A program made the translations under genes and the position numbers. From Clostridiales bacterium (GTDB lineage: Bacteria > Bacillota > Clostridia > Peptostreptococcales > Anaerovoracaceae): 55,361 bases of DNA. Each line of letters starts with the position of its first letter. The stretch's first letter is position 1. The notes under the pieces are model-generated. The model was not told the DNA's origin and searched no databases. It saw only the letters and a program-made list of their open reading frames with translations. The stretch covers positions 1-55,361 of the forward strand of contig SVCU01000014.1 in the NCBI GenBank assembly GCA_015058215.1, read 5' to 3'. This document shows positions 15,544-23,526 of this stretch, in pieces.

Positions 15544-16257
15544 ATGGACGAACACAAAGTATACCAGGACCTTCCCGAAGAAGAACGTCATTTCCGCGAA
15601 AACTTTGCCGATATCATGAGCCTTGAGATCTTCAACCAGTCCCGCACCTGGATGCAGGAATACAATAAACTGATGTCCTACTACCGCTGCGCCATGATGG
15701 AAGTAGAGACCAAGCTGAACGTACTCAACGAGGAATACTCCCTCCGTTACGACCGCAACCCCATCAATGACATCAAGAGCCGTCTGAAGAAGATGCCCAG
15801 CATCAAGGAAAAGCTGGAACGGCGCGGCCACCCCTTCACCATCGAATCCGTGGAAGAAAACCTCAACGACGTGGCCGGTGTCCGGGTCATCTGCAATTTC
15901 CAGGAAGATGTCTATACCCTGGTCAACGCCCTTCTGAAGCAGGACGATATCATCCTGCTGGAAAAGAAGGATTACATCAAACACCCCAAGCCCAACGGCT
16001 ACCGCAGCATGCACCTGATCATCTCCGTGCCCATTTTCCTGGCCAAGGAAAAGCGCCGCATGAAGGTGGAGCTGCAGCTGCGCACCATCGCCATGGACTT
16101 CTGGGCCACTCTGGAACATCAGCTCAATTATAAGAAGGATTTTGAGCTCACCGACGAAATGCGGAACGAGCTGTACCTCTGCGCCGAGTTCAGCGCGCAG
16201 CTGGACGAACGCATGGACCGGCTCCGCAGCATGATCCCCGAGACCCATATCGTTTAA
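15544..16257 (+). CDS. Small alarmone synthetase (RelA/SpoT-domain GTP pyrophosphokinase)
   Basis: 237 residues, the length of a stand-alone small alarmone synthetase (YjbM/RelQ or YwaC/RelP type) with no hydrolase, TGS or ACT domain. The synthetase motifs are present: RLKKMPSIKEKLERRG, the LNDVAGVRVICNF Mg-binding segment, PKPNGYRSMHL, and VELQLRTIAMDFWATLEHQL, where the Gln/Arg and Glu complete the site. It should transfer pyrophosphate from ATP to GDP/GTP to make (p)ppGpp in the cytoplasm. It is monocistronic, with an extended -10 promoter, GAAGGAG Shine-Dalgarno and two terminators downstream. Confidence 0.92.
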   Translation: MDEHKVYQDLPEEERHFRENFADIMSLEIFNQSRTWMQEYNKLMSYYRCAMMEVETKLNVLNEEYSLRYDRNPINDIKSRLKKMPSIKEKLERRGHPFTIESVEENLNDVAGVRVICNFQEDVYTLVNALLKQDDIILLEKKDYIKHPKPNGYRSMHLIISVPIFLAKEKRRMKVELQLRTIAMDFWATLEHQLNYKKDFELTDEMRNELYLCAEFSAQLDERMDRLRSMIPETHIV

Positions 16258-16308
16258 ATGCAGCCGGAATTCCCATTCCGGGGCGATCACAAAAGGAAAC
16301 AGAAACAG

Positions 16309-16338
16309 GAGCGCCTGCCTGCGGCAGGCGCTCTTTTT
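16309..16338 (+). terminator. First terminator after the alarmone synthetase
   Basis: GAGCGCCTGCC (16309-16319) pairs with GGCAGGCGCTC (16323-16333) and is followed by TTTTT. Confidence 0.9.
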
Positions 16339-16347
16339 GTGGGCGCA

Positions 16348-16389
16348 GGGGCCCGGACAGGCGAAACATCCGTCCGGGCCCCTTCTTTT
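16348..16389 (+). terminator. Second tandem terminator
   Basis: GGGGCCCGGAC (16348-16358) pairs with GTCCGGGCCCC (16372-16382), followed by TTCTTTT. Two strong terminators in 80 bases insulate the PBP gene. Confidence 0.8.
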
Positions 16390-16473
16390 CACTACAATTT
16401 ATTACTATTTTATGATATTTCCCTTTCAAAGGGATGAAAACCGCAAATTTTCCCACTGCACTTGCTAAATCTA

Positions 16474-16482
16474 TGTTATAAT
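16474..16482 (+). promoter_or_regulatory. Extended -10 promoter of the PBP gene
   Basis: ATGTTATAAT contains TG-T-TATAAT, with TATAAT at 16477-16482. The transcript leader before the start at 16581 is about 90 nt and GC-rich. Confidence 0.55.
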
Positions 16483-16580
16483 GTAGGCTGTAATTTTGTA
16501 GCCTACGCGGCACCGGCCCCAGGCCGGTGAAAGCCGCCTCTCCCGAACCATCGGGGCTATAGAAAGGCAGGTTCCAAACC

Positions 16581-19500
16581 ATGAATGACGAACTGGATAA
16601 AAAGGATATACTAACAGACGAAACCGACGACATCCTGTCCCGCTTCGATAAAATCAGCGACAGACTGGAAAAGAGCGGCCCCCTTTCCGAAGAGGAACCC
16701 TCCGACGAAAAGCAGCCCTCCACCACGGAACGCATCGCCGCCAGACGAGCAGCCCGCCACCAGAAGAAGGAGAAAAGCTTCGTAGAAAAGGCCTCCGACT
16801 CTCTGGCCAAGGCGGTGGCATCCGTGATCATCGCCGGCAAGAAGGTTTTCAGCGGCAAGAAGGCAGCCCCCGCGGATGCCGCCGCACCTCAGCAGGAAGC
16901 AGAACCCGCTTCCCCCAAGCAGGATCCCTACGAGCCCACCCGGGAAGTTCCCTCTTCCGCATCGGAAGCTGCTTCCCTGTCCCGGGATACCATCGTTGTA
17001 CCGTCTTCCGCTCTGAACGAGCAGGCAGGAGAACCCATGAGAACTGACGAAAAGAAGAGAAGCACTTCCGCTAAGTCCAAGAAGGCCTCCGCAGAAAGCA
17101 CTTCCTCCGAACCCAAAGCCTCCAAGAAGAAAACCAAGAAAAAGAAGAAGCACCGCGTGCTCAAGGCCATCCTTCTGATCATCCTGATCATCGGCCTCAT
17201 TGTCTGCGGCGTTGTGGGTGCCTGGGTCTATAAGATCGTAAAGAACACCCCCTCCATCAACCCCGACAACATCTACGATATGCTGTCCGAGAACTCCATC
17301 ATCTTCGACGATAACGGCGAAGTTCTGGAATACCTCTACGACAAGGATGAAGGTCTCCGCACCAACCTGAGCTTCAACGAGATCCCCTCCGACCTGGTCA
17401 ATGCCTTCGTCGCCATCGAAGACTACACCTTCTGGGATCACAACGGCTTCAACTTCATCCGTATCATCGGCGCCATCCGCGACAGCCTGGTGTCCGGCGA
17501 TCCCATCAGCGGTACCTCCACCATCACCCAGCAGCTGGCCCGAAACCTGTACCTGGAAGAAACCAAGGACGTTCGTTCCTACGTGCGTAAGGTGCAGGAA
17601 GCCTACTACACCATCATCCTGGAACGTGAACTTTCCAAGGAACAGATCGTGGAAGCCTACCTGAACACCATTTACCTGGGTGCCAACTCCTACGGCATTT
17701 CCGCAGCAGCCGAAACTTACTTCTCCAAGGAAGTCAGTGAGCTGACCCTGGCGGAATGTGCCCTGCTGGCCTCCATCCCCAAGAGCCCCACCAAGTACTC
17801 TCCCATCGCCACCTATAACAGCGATGCCAACGTGGATTTCGGCTCCATGGACGTGGTCTACCGCGATTCTTCCTACACCACCGTCTATAAGGACGACTAC
17901 AGAGACCGTATGGAACTGGTGCTCTACTTCATGGAAGAACAGGGCAAGATCACTGCGGAACAGAAGGAACAGGCTCTGGCAGAAGACCTGCGGGCCGCCA
18001 TCAACCCCAGCCGTGAAACCACCACCACCATCAGCTCCTACTTCGCAGACTACGTCACTTCCCAGGTCATTGCCGACCTGATGGAAGAATACGACCTGAC
18101 CCGCGACGAAGCCCGCCAGATGCTGAACACCGGCGGTCTCCGGATCTACTCCACCATCGACACCACCATGCAGAGAACGGCGGAAACCTTCTTCGCCGAC
18201 TCCGCAAACTTCCCCACCGTCACCAACATCAACGCCGATAAAAACGGCAACGCCCGCGACAAAAACAACAACATCCTGCTGTACAAGTACAGCAATATGT
18301 TCGACAGCGACGGCAACTTCACCTTCAAGGGTGACGAATTCAAGAAGAATGCCGACGGCAGCGTCACCATCTTCCGCGGCAACCGGGTCAACGTATACCG
18401 CACCGAATCCAACGGCAATGTGGACGTTCAGCTGGAATTCAAGTATATCTACACCATCGAAAACGGGATCTTCTACCAGATCAACGGCGGTGTGGTGAAC
18501 ATCCCCGCCAAGTACAAGACCCGCGACGACAAGGGCAATCTGGTGATCAGCGCACAGTTCTTCGAAGATCAGGACTGGTTCCAGATCAAGAACGATAAGA
18601 TCACCTTCGGCAGAGATCACTACACTCTGCGTCAGAAGACCATCCAGCCCCAGGCAGCCATGATCATCTTCGACTACCACGACGGCGGCATCAAGGCCAT
18701 GATCGGCGGCCGCTCCACCACCGGCAAGCTGCTCTACAACCGCAGCCTGTCCACCCGCCAGCCCGGCTCCTCCATCAAGCCCCTGGCCGTTTACAGCGCC
18801 GCACTGCAGCAGGCTCTGGATGTGATGGAAATGACGGAAAAGACCGCTGCCGAACTCCGTGCAGAGGGTACCACCATCTGGACTCCCGCTTCCGTCATCG
18901 ACGACTCCCCCATCCTCAACGAGCTGGGCGAACTGTGGCCCAAGAACTGGTACAACACCTACCGCGGCCTCAATACCCTGCGCCGTTCCGTGGAACAGTC
19001 CATCAACGTCAATGCCGTTAAGGTGCAGCAGGATATCGGCAACGATGTATCCATCGCCATGCTGAAGAAGCTGGGCATCACCAGCGTCAACGAAAGCGAT
19101 AGCTCCGTCAACGACAAGAACCCCTCCGCTCTGGCTCTGGGCGGCATGGTCAACGGCATCTCTCCCCTGCAGATGGCTGCGGCTTACGGTACCTTCGCCA
19201 ACGAAGGTGTCTACACCGAACCCATCGCCTACACCAAGGTCACCAACAAGATGGGCGACATCCTTCTGCAGAACACCGCAAAGACCACCGAAGCCATGGA
19301 CGAAGGCGTTGCCTTCCTCATGACCGACATGCTGCGCACCACCGTTTCTCAGGGCATCTGCGGCGCTGCAAACTTCAGCGGCCAGATCGTGGCCGGTAAG
19401 ACCGGTACCACCACCGATAACTACGACGCCTGGTTCGTCGGCATGACCCCCTACTATTCCGCCTCCCTGTGGATCGGCAACGATGTCAGCCTGGAACTTT

Positions 19501-20345
19501 CCACCGGCTCCACCGCCGCCTCCAGACTCTGGTCCAAGATCATGAAGGCCTGCCACGAAGGGCTGGAAAAGGGCAGCTACCCCGAAGCCCCCGAAAATGT
19601 GATCCGGGTCACCGTAGACAGCCAGTCCGGCCTTCGTCCCGGTGAATACACCGCACAGGATCCCCGCGGCAACACCGCCATCAGCGAATACTTCCTGAAG
19701 GGCACCGAACCCACGGAAGAAGAAACCGACACTTCCCACGTGATGGTGACCATCTGCACCGAAACCGGTTTCCTGGCCACTCCCCAGTGCCGCCACACCG
19801 AAACCGTGCTCCGCGTGCAGCATCCGGAAGACTCCATGCTGATGTACTGCGGCTACAAGCTCGCCGACACCTTCTGCCTGCCCACCTCTTACTCCTACAA
19901 GGCAGACGATGAAACCTGGGAAAAATGGAAAGGCGTAAACGGCGCTGTCCGGGAATTCAAGTATCCCGAGGACCTGGCCGATGACACCACCATGGAAATC
20001 ACCGACAGCACCCGGTTCACCACCGTGAAGTACTACTTCCCCGTCAACGTTCTGGAAGACATTCTGGAAAAGTACGGCGCTCTGGTCACCTACACCGTAG
20101 GCGACTGGGATTCCGCAGCACCGGTCCACTACTGCTACAGCCACAACCTGGATGCAGCCGGTGCCTTCCCCATCGATCCCTACGTACTGATCAGTGAAAA
20201 CTACGTGGTTCCCGACTACGTCCGCGCACAGGCCGATCCCGAATACGACGGCCCCGAAAACCCCACCGTTCCCGATGGCATGGGCGACAGCAATGCTCCC
20301 GGCTGGCTGGGCGGTAACGACGACAGCGAAGACGACGAAGAATAA
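16581..20345 (+). CDS. Class A penicillin-binding protein (bifunctional PBP1, very long)
   Basis: 1254 residues, well above the usual 700-900. Residues 1-195 are a charged, Ala/Lys/Ser-rich cytoplasmic region ending in a poly-Lys block. One membrane anchor follows (about 197-219). The GT51 glycosyltransferase is complete: AIEDYTFWDHNGF with the catalytic Glu (near 278), GTSTITQQLARN, and RKVQEAYYTIILEREL. The transpeptidase domain has the serine motif RQPGSSIK (near 730), SINVNA (near 806) and GKTGTT (near 940). A 150-residue stretch rich in Asn/Asp/Lys (about 540-690) separates the two domains. The C-terminal 250 residues are an acidic extracellular tail. It polymerises and cross-links peptidoglycan at the outer membrane face. 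Start chosen for the AAAGGCAG site. Confidence 0.95.
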   Translation: MNDELDKKDILTDETDDILSRFDKISDRLEKSGPLSEEEPSDEKQPSTTERIAARRAARHQKKEKSFVEKASDSLAKAVASVIIAGKKVFSGKKAAPADAAAPQQEAEPASPKQDPYEPTREVPSSASEAASLSRDTIVVPSSALNEQAGEPMRTDEKKRSTSAKSKKASAESTSSEPKASKKKTKKKKKHRVLKAILLIILIIGLIVCGVVGAWVYKIVKNTPSINPDNIYDMLSENSIIFDDNGEVLEYLYDKDEGLRTNLSFNEIPSDLVNAFVAIEDYTFWDHNGFNFIRIIGAIRDSLVSGDPISGTSTITQQLARNLYLEETKDVRSYVRKVQEAYYTIILERELSKEQIVEAYLNTIYLGANSYGISAAAETYFSKEVSELTLAECALLASIPKSPTKYSPIATYNSDANVDFGSMDVVYRDSSYTTVYKDDYRDRMELVLYFMEEQGKITAEQKEQALAEDLRAAINPSRETTTTISSYFADYVTSQVIADLMEEYDLTRDEARQMLNTGGLRIYSTIDTTMQRTAETFFADSANFPTVTNINADKNGNARDKNNNILLYKYSNMFDSDGNFTFKGDEFKKNADGSVTIFRGNRVNVYRTESNGNVDVQLEFKYIYTIENGIFYQINGGVVNIPAKYKTRDDKGNLVISAQFFEDQDWFQIKNDKITFGRDHYTLRQKTIQPQAAMIIFDYHDGGIKAMIGGRSTTGKLLYNRSLSTRQPGSSIKPLAVYSAALQQALDVMEMTEKTAAELRAEGTTIWTPASVIDDSPILNELGELWPKNWYNTYRGLNTLRRSVEQSINVNAVKVQQDIGNDVSIAMLKKLGITSVNESDSSVNDKNPSALALGGMVNGISPLQMAAAYGTFANEGVYTEPIAYTKVTNKMGDILLQNTAKTTEAMDEGVAFLMTDMLRTTVSQGICGAANFSGQIVAGKTGTTTDNYDAWFVGMTPYYSASLWIGNDVSLELSTGSTAASRLWSKIMKACHEGLEKGSYPEAPENVIRVTVDSQSGLRPGEYTAQDPRGNTAISEYFLKGTEPTEEETDTSHVMVTICTETGFLATPQCRHTETVLRVQHPEDSMLMYCGYKLADTFCLPTSYSYKADDETWEKWKGVNGAVREFKYPEDLADDTTMEITDSTRFTTVKYYFPVNVLEDILEKYGALVTYTVGDWDSAAPVHYCYSHNLDAAGAFPIDPYVLISENYVVPDYVRAQADPEYDGPENPTVPDGMGDSNAPGWLGGNDDSEDDEE

Positions 20346-20371
20346 AGGTCTTAAAAGCAATCAACAACACC

Positions 20372-20404
20372 AAAAGGGCCTCCCCAATCGGGGAGGCCCT
20401 TTTC
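20372..20404. terminator. Bidirectional terminator
   Basis: AAAAGGGCCTCCCC (20372-20385) pairs with GGGGAGGCCCTTTT (20390-20403). It ends both the PBP gene and the feoB transcript coming from the right. Confidence 0.9.
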
Positions 20405-20421
20405 TACTGCGTTTATGCGTT

Positions 20422-20601
20422 TTACTGCTGCGGCTTCTCGCTGCTGCTGCAGGATTTGCCGGCAGCTCTGGCAGCGCACTCTGCCCCGTAGGGGCAGCCG
20501 ATGCACTTATTGCCTTTCTTCTTCTGCTTACGAATGTAGAAGCAGGCAGCCCCTACGATGACAAGCAGGATTGCAATTACAATGAGATCTACCGGTTTCA
20601 T
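20422..20601 (-). CDS. FeoB-associated Cys-rich membrane protein (59 aa)
   Basis: The frame starts ATG at 20601, six bases after the feoB stop, and ends TAA at 20422. It encodes MKPVDLIVIAILLVIVGAAC as an N-terminal transmembrane helix, a KQKKKGNK basic patch, and a tail with CIGCPYGAECAARAAGKSC. Small single-helix proteins with clustered cysteines next to feoB are known in Firmicutes as FeoB-associated Cys-rich membrane proteins. A role in metal handling or FeoB assembly is assumed rather than shown. Spacing indicates co-transcription with feoB. Confidence 0.85.
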   Translation of the reverse strand: MKPVDLIVIAILLVIVGAACFYIRKQKKKGNKCIGCPYGAECAARAAGKSCSSSEKPQQ

Positions 20602-20607
20602 GACAGT

Positions 20608-22611
20608 TTATTTCTTACCTTTCAATGCGTATTCGGCAGCCAGGCTCTTGTTGGTCTTGCGAATCATAGCGGTGACGATCACTGCGAAGCAAGCCACTGC
20701 GATCAGACCTGCGATGGCGGGACCGATCTGCAGCAGGGATGCATCGGTGATCAGAGTACCGATGGTGTAGACCAGATAGCCCACGGTGAAGCCGGTGGCC
20801 AGCTGGAGGCCGATGCCGCCCCACAGCCACTTGGAGCTCTTCATTTCAGCGTTCATGGCACCGATGGCTGCGAAGCAGGGGGGAGAGTACAGGTTGAACA
20901 TCAGGTATGCCAGAGCGGCTGCCTTGGTGATGGCGAATACACCGGCAACTTCTTCGCCTGCGCCTTCCATCAGGGCCAGTTCTTCGGTGTCGATCAGGTT
21001 TTCCAGACCTACGTAGCAGACGGCCAGGGTGCCGACTACGTTTTCCTTAGCGATGAAGCCGGTCACTGCTGCTGCAGCCAGCTGCCAGGAGAGAACGCCC
21101 ACCACGGGAACCAGCAGGTATGCGAAGGGGCTTGCGATGGAAGCCAGGATGGATTCGCCGGCATTTTCGGCCACGGTGAAGCTCCAGGTGAAGCTCTGCA
21201 TGATCTGCACTGCGGTGTTGCACAGCAGGATGATGGTGGCAGCCTTTACGATGTAAGCCCAGCCTCTGGAGCACATGGACAGGAATGCTCTCTTGAGGGA
21301 AGGTACCTTGTATTCGGGCAGTTCGATGATGAAGAAGGATTTCTTTGCCTTGTGGCCGGTGATCTTGTTCACCAGCAGGGCTCCCAGGAAGATCAGCACG
21401 ATGCCGCAGAGGTACATCAGCCAGCTGACCCAGCCTGCATCTTCGAAGAAGGCGCCGGCAAAGAGGGCGATGACGGGGATCTTGGCACCGCAGGGCATGA
21501 AGGGTGTCAGCATTGCGGTGGCTCTTCTTTCCCGTTCGTTGCGGATGGTACGGGAAGCCATGACGCCGGGAACGGCACAGCCGATGCCGATGACGAAGGG
21601 GATGACGGACTTACCGGAAAGGCCCACCTTCTTGAAGATGGGGTCCAGAACCACGGAGACACGGGCCATATAGCCGCAGTCTTCCAGCAGAGCGATCAGG
21701 AAATACATGATCATGACCAGAGGCAGGAAGCCCACAACAGCGCCAACGCCGCCGATGATGCCGTCAACTACCAGAGCCTGCAGAATGGGAGCTGCATTCT
21801 CCATCCAGCCCGCCGCCACTTCCATGAAGCTTTCGATCCAGGCCACCAGAGTGTCTGCGATGAAGGGCCCCACCCAGGTCTGGGAGATCTGGAACACCAG
21901 GAACATGACCACAGCGAAGATGGCGATGCCGCCGACGGGATGGGTGATCACCGCATCCAGCGCATCCTGGGAGTTCTTTTCCTTGGTGAGCACCTTTCTG
22001 CTCTCCACCTTGGAAACGATGCCGTTTACAAATTCGAACCGCTTACGGTCTGCTGCTGCGGCGGCCTCCTTGCTGGAGAGGTCCGCATCGCCCTGCACAT
22101 AGGGTGCTTTCTGGGTCTGGCCTTTCAGAGCCTGTGCAGCCTTGACGACAGCGCCCATACCTTCCCCACTGGTGGAAACGGTTTCCACCACGGGGCAGCC
22201 CAGCAGATCGGACAGCAGCGCGGCATCGATCTGGGTTTCCTTTTTGACGTTGATATCCGCCTTATTCAGTGCCACCACGACGGGGATGCCCAGCTCCAGC
22301 AGCTGAGTGGTGAAGAACAGCGACCGGCTCAGGTTGGTGGCATCCACGATGTTGACGATGGCATCGGGAGCTTCGTTTTTGATATAAGAGCTGGTGACGC
22401 TTTCTTCGGAAGTGAAGGGCGACATGGAATAGGCACCGGGAAGGTCCACGGCGATCAGCTCGGCTTCACCGGCATAGACCTTCTTGATGGGGGCTTCTTT
22501 TTTATCCACGGTAACGCCTGCCCAGTTGCCCACCTTTTCGTTGCGGCCGGTCATGGCATTGTACATGGTGGTCTTACCGCTGTTGGGATTGCCCGCAAAA
22601 GCAATTCTCAT
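20608..22611 (-). CDS. feoB: Ferrous iron transporter FeoB
   Basis: 667 residues. The N-terminal GTPase is complete: G1 GNPNSGKTT (residues 7-15), G2 region GNWAGVTVDKK, G3 DLPG, G4 NKAD. A spacer follows, then two Gate-type membrane cores with about eight to ten helices; CAVPGVMASRTIRNERERRATAMLTPFMPCGAK carries the conserved cysteines thought to line the pore. It imports Fe2+ across the cytoplasmic membrane. AAAGGAGG precedes the start. The upstream region carries a 20-bp perfect palindrome (22681-22700), and feoA further upstream ends in its own terminator, so feoB is probably controlled separately by an iron regulator as well as by readthrough. Confidence 0.96.
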   Translation of the reverse strand: MRIAFAGNPNSGKTTMYNAMTGRNEKVGNWAGVTVDKKEAPIKKVYAGEAELIAVDLPGAYSMSPFTSEESVTSSYIKNEAPDAIVNIVDATNLSRSLFFTTQLLELGIPVVVALNKADINVKKETQIDAALLSDLLGCPVVETVSTSGEGMGAVVKAAQALKGQTQKAPYVQGDADLSSKEAAAAADRKRFEFVNGIVSKVESRKVLTKEKNSQDALDAVITHPVGGIAIFAVVMFLVFQISQTWVGPFIADTLVAWIESFMEVAAGWMENAAPILQALVVDGIIGGVGAVVGFLPLVMIMYFLIALLEDCGYMARVSVVLDPIFKKVGLSGKSVIPFVIGIGCAVPGVMASRTIRNERERRATAMLTPFMPCGAKIPVIALFAGAFFEDAGWVSWLMYLCGIVLIFLGALLVNKITGHKAKKSFFIIELPEYKVPSLKRAFLSMCSRGWAYIVKAATIILLCNTAVQIMQSFTWSFTVAENAGESILASIASPFAYLLVPVVGVLSWQLAAAAVTGFIAKENVVGTLAVCYVGLENLIDTEELALMEGAGEEVAGVFAITKAAALAYLMFNLYSPPCFAAIGAMNAEMKSSKWLWGGIGLQLATGFTVGYLVYTIGTLITDASLLQIGPAIAGLIAVACFAVIVTAMIRKTNKSLAAEYALKGKK

Positions 22612-22680
22612 TTGAGTTTCCTCCTTTTATTGTGTCCTTGTAAACCAAATATTCTGTAGTGATCAGTGGCTCCGACCCAA

Positions 22681-22700
22681 AGGTTAGCGGCCGCTAACCT
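22681..22700. promoter_or_regulatory. 20-bp perfect palindrome, probable DtxR/IdeR-type iron box
   Basis: AGGTTAGCGGCCGCTAACCT is a perfect palindrome, 70 bases upstream of feoB. Its half-site AGGTTAG matches the half-site of the DtxR consensus. The core TTAGC-N4-GCTAA is also found at 23031-23044 before feoA. Confidence 0.7.
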
Positions 22701-22707
22701 CTTGGCG

Positions 22708-22735
22708 AAAAAAAACGACCTGCAGATCGTTTTTC
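22708..22735 (-). terminator. Weak terminator between feoA and feoB
   Basis: On the minus strand ACGAT-CTGCAG-GTCGT flanked by A and U runs forms a short hairpin with an eight-U tail, 18 bases beyond the feoA stop. It may give partial termination before feoB. Confidence 0.6.
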
Positions 22736-22753
22736 AGTTTTCAGGCGCAGAGT

Positions 22754-22966
22754 TTATACAACGATAGCTTCTGCCAGCTGAGAATCGATGCTGTATCTGC
22801 CGTCTTTGACGGAGATGACGCAGCTGCCTCTGCGGCGGGAAACCACGGTGATGGGTTCGCCGGCATAGCAGCCCAGGGAGAACAGGAATGCGTCCAGTTC
22901 TTCGTCGTCGGTATCGATCTGCCGGATGATATATTCTTTACCTTCTTCTGCTGTCGTCAGATTCAT
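22754..22966 (-). CDS. feoA: FeoA-domain protein
   Basis: 70 residues from ATG 22966, which sits 5 bases after an AGGTGG site; an in-frame GTG farther upstream lies inside that site and is unlikely. The sequence has the FeoA SH3-like barrel pattern: LFSLGCYAGEPITVVSRRRGSCVISVKDGRYSIDSQLAEAIVV, with the conserved G-x-x-x-G-x-x-I and the closing D-x-x-x-A-x-x-I. FeoA is a small cytoplasmic partner of FeoB. It is the first gene of the ferrous iron locus, transcribed from a near-consensus promoter covered by a palindrome. Confidence 0.9.
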   Translation of the reverse strand: MNLTTAEEGKEYIIRQIDTDDEELDAFLFSLGCYAGEPITVVSRRRGSCVISVKDGRYSIDSQLAEAIVV

Positions 22967-23030
22967 ATGTACCACCTAGCTAAGAATTCAGAGTCTGTTT
23001 TCCGTGCGGGAGAGCCCCCGCGCGGAGCGA

Positions 23031-23083
23031 TTAGCATATGCTAACTGCATATATACAATAGCGTTTACGGGTGGTTTTGTCAA
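23031..23083 (-). promoter_or_regulatory. feoA promoter with overlapping iron-box palindrome
   Basis: On the minus strand TTGACA (23078-23083), 17 nt and TATTGT (23055-23060) form the promoter. Ten bases farther on, the perfect 14-bp palindrome TTAGCATATGCTAA (23031-23044) covers the expected transcription start, an ideal repressor position. Confidence 0.8.
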
Positions 23084-23096
23084 TAGATTTTCATAA

Positions 23097-23125
23097 AAAA
23101 ACAGGGCAAAATTGCCCTGTTTTTC
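23097..23125. terminator. Terminator after spoVAE
   Basis: AAAACAGGGCAA pairs with TTGCCCTGTTTT around an AA loop. It separates the spoVA operon from the feoA promoter. Confidence 0.9.
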
Positions 23126-23137
23126 CCATTTTTTCGA

Positions 23138-23503
23138 TCATCGTTTGGATTTCGGGTCGCTGAGGAGCGCCACCAGATACCCGAAAACGATGGCCGTTGT
23201 CACCCCGGCGGCGGTGGCCGACATGCCGCCGGTAAGGGCTCCCAGAAGGCCCTTCTCAAGGACAGCTTCCTGCGCCCCCTTCACAAGGGAATAGCCAAAA
23301 CCGGGCAGAGGCACCGTGGCTCCGGTGCCCGCCCAGTCCACCAGCGGCTGGTACATCCCCAGTGCGGTCAAAATGCCGCCGGCGGTCACGAAGATGACCA
23401 GCACCCGGGGTGCCGTAAGTCTGGTGGTATCCATAAGGATCTGCCCGATCAGGCAGATACCGCCGCCTGTCAAAAAGGTTTTCGCGTAATCCAATAGTTC
23501 CAT
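23138..23503 (-). CDS. spoVAE: Stage V sporulation protein AE (SpoVAE)
   Basis: 121 residues with four hydrophobic segments. The text GGGICLIGQILMDTTRLTAPRVLVIFV and GAGVTVPLPGFGYSLVKGA-like central part (here GTGATVPLPGFGYSLVKGA) are typical of SpoVAE. With SpoVAC it forms the inner-membrane channel for dipicolinic acid uptake into the forespore and release at germination. It is the third gene of spoVAC-spoVAD-spoVAE, 23 bases after spoVAD, behind GGAAGAAG. Confidence 0.95.
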   Translation of the reverse strand: MELLDYAKTFLTGGGICLIGQILMDTTRLTAPRVLVIFVTAGGILTALGMYQPLVDWAGTGATVPLPGFGYSLVKGAQEAVLEKGLLGALTGGMSATAAGVTTAIVFGYLVALLSDPKSKR

Positions 23504-23526
23504 GATTTCTTCTTCCTTTCGGTCGG

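Noticed and set aside
16611..20360. A 1249-codon open frame antisense to the PBP gene
   Set aside because: It is the mirror of a GC-rich, codon-biased gene. It has no ribosome-binding site, low-complexity Gly/Val/Asp composition and no family features, while the plus strand encodes a complete PBP.
20194..22659. An 821-codon plus-strand open frame over feoB
   Set aside because: feoB on the minus strand is unmistakable; the plus frame runs through the PBP terminator and has no recognisable domain.
22996..23025. GC-rich inverted segment in the feoA leader considered as a riboswitch
   Set aside because: Too short for a known metal riboswitch fold; the palindrome over the start site explains control better.
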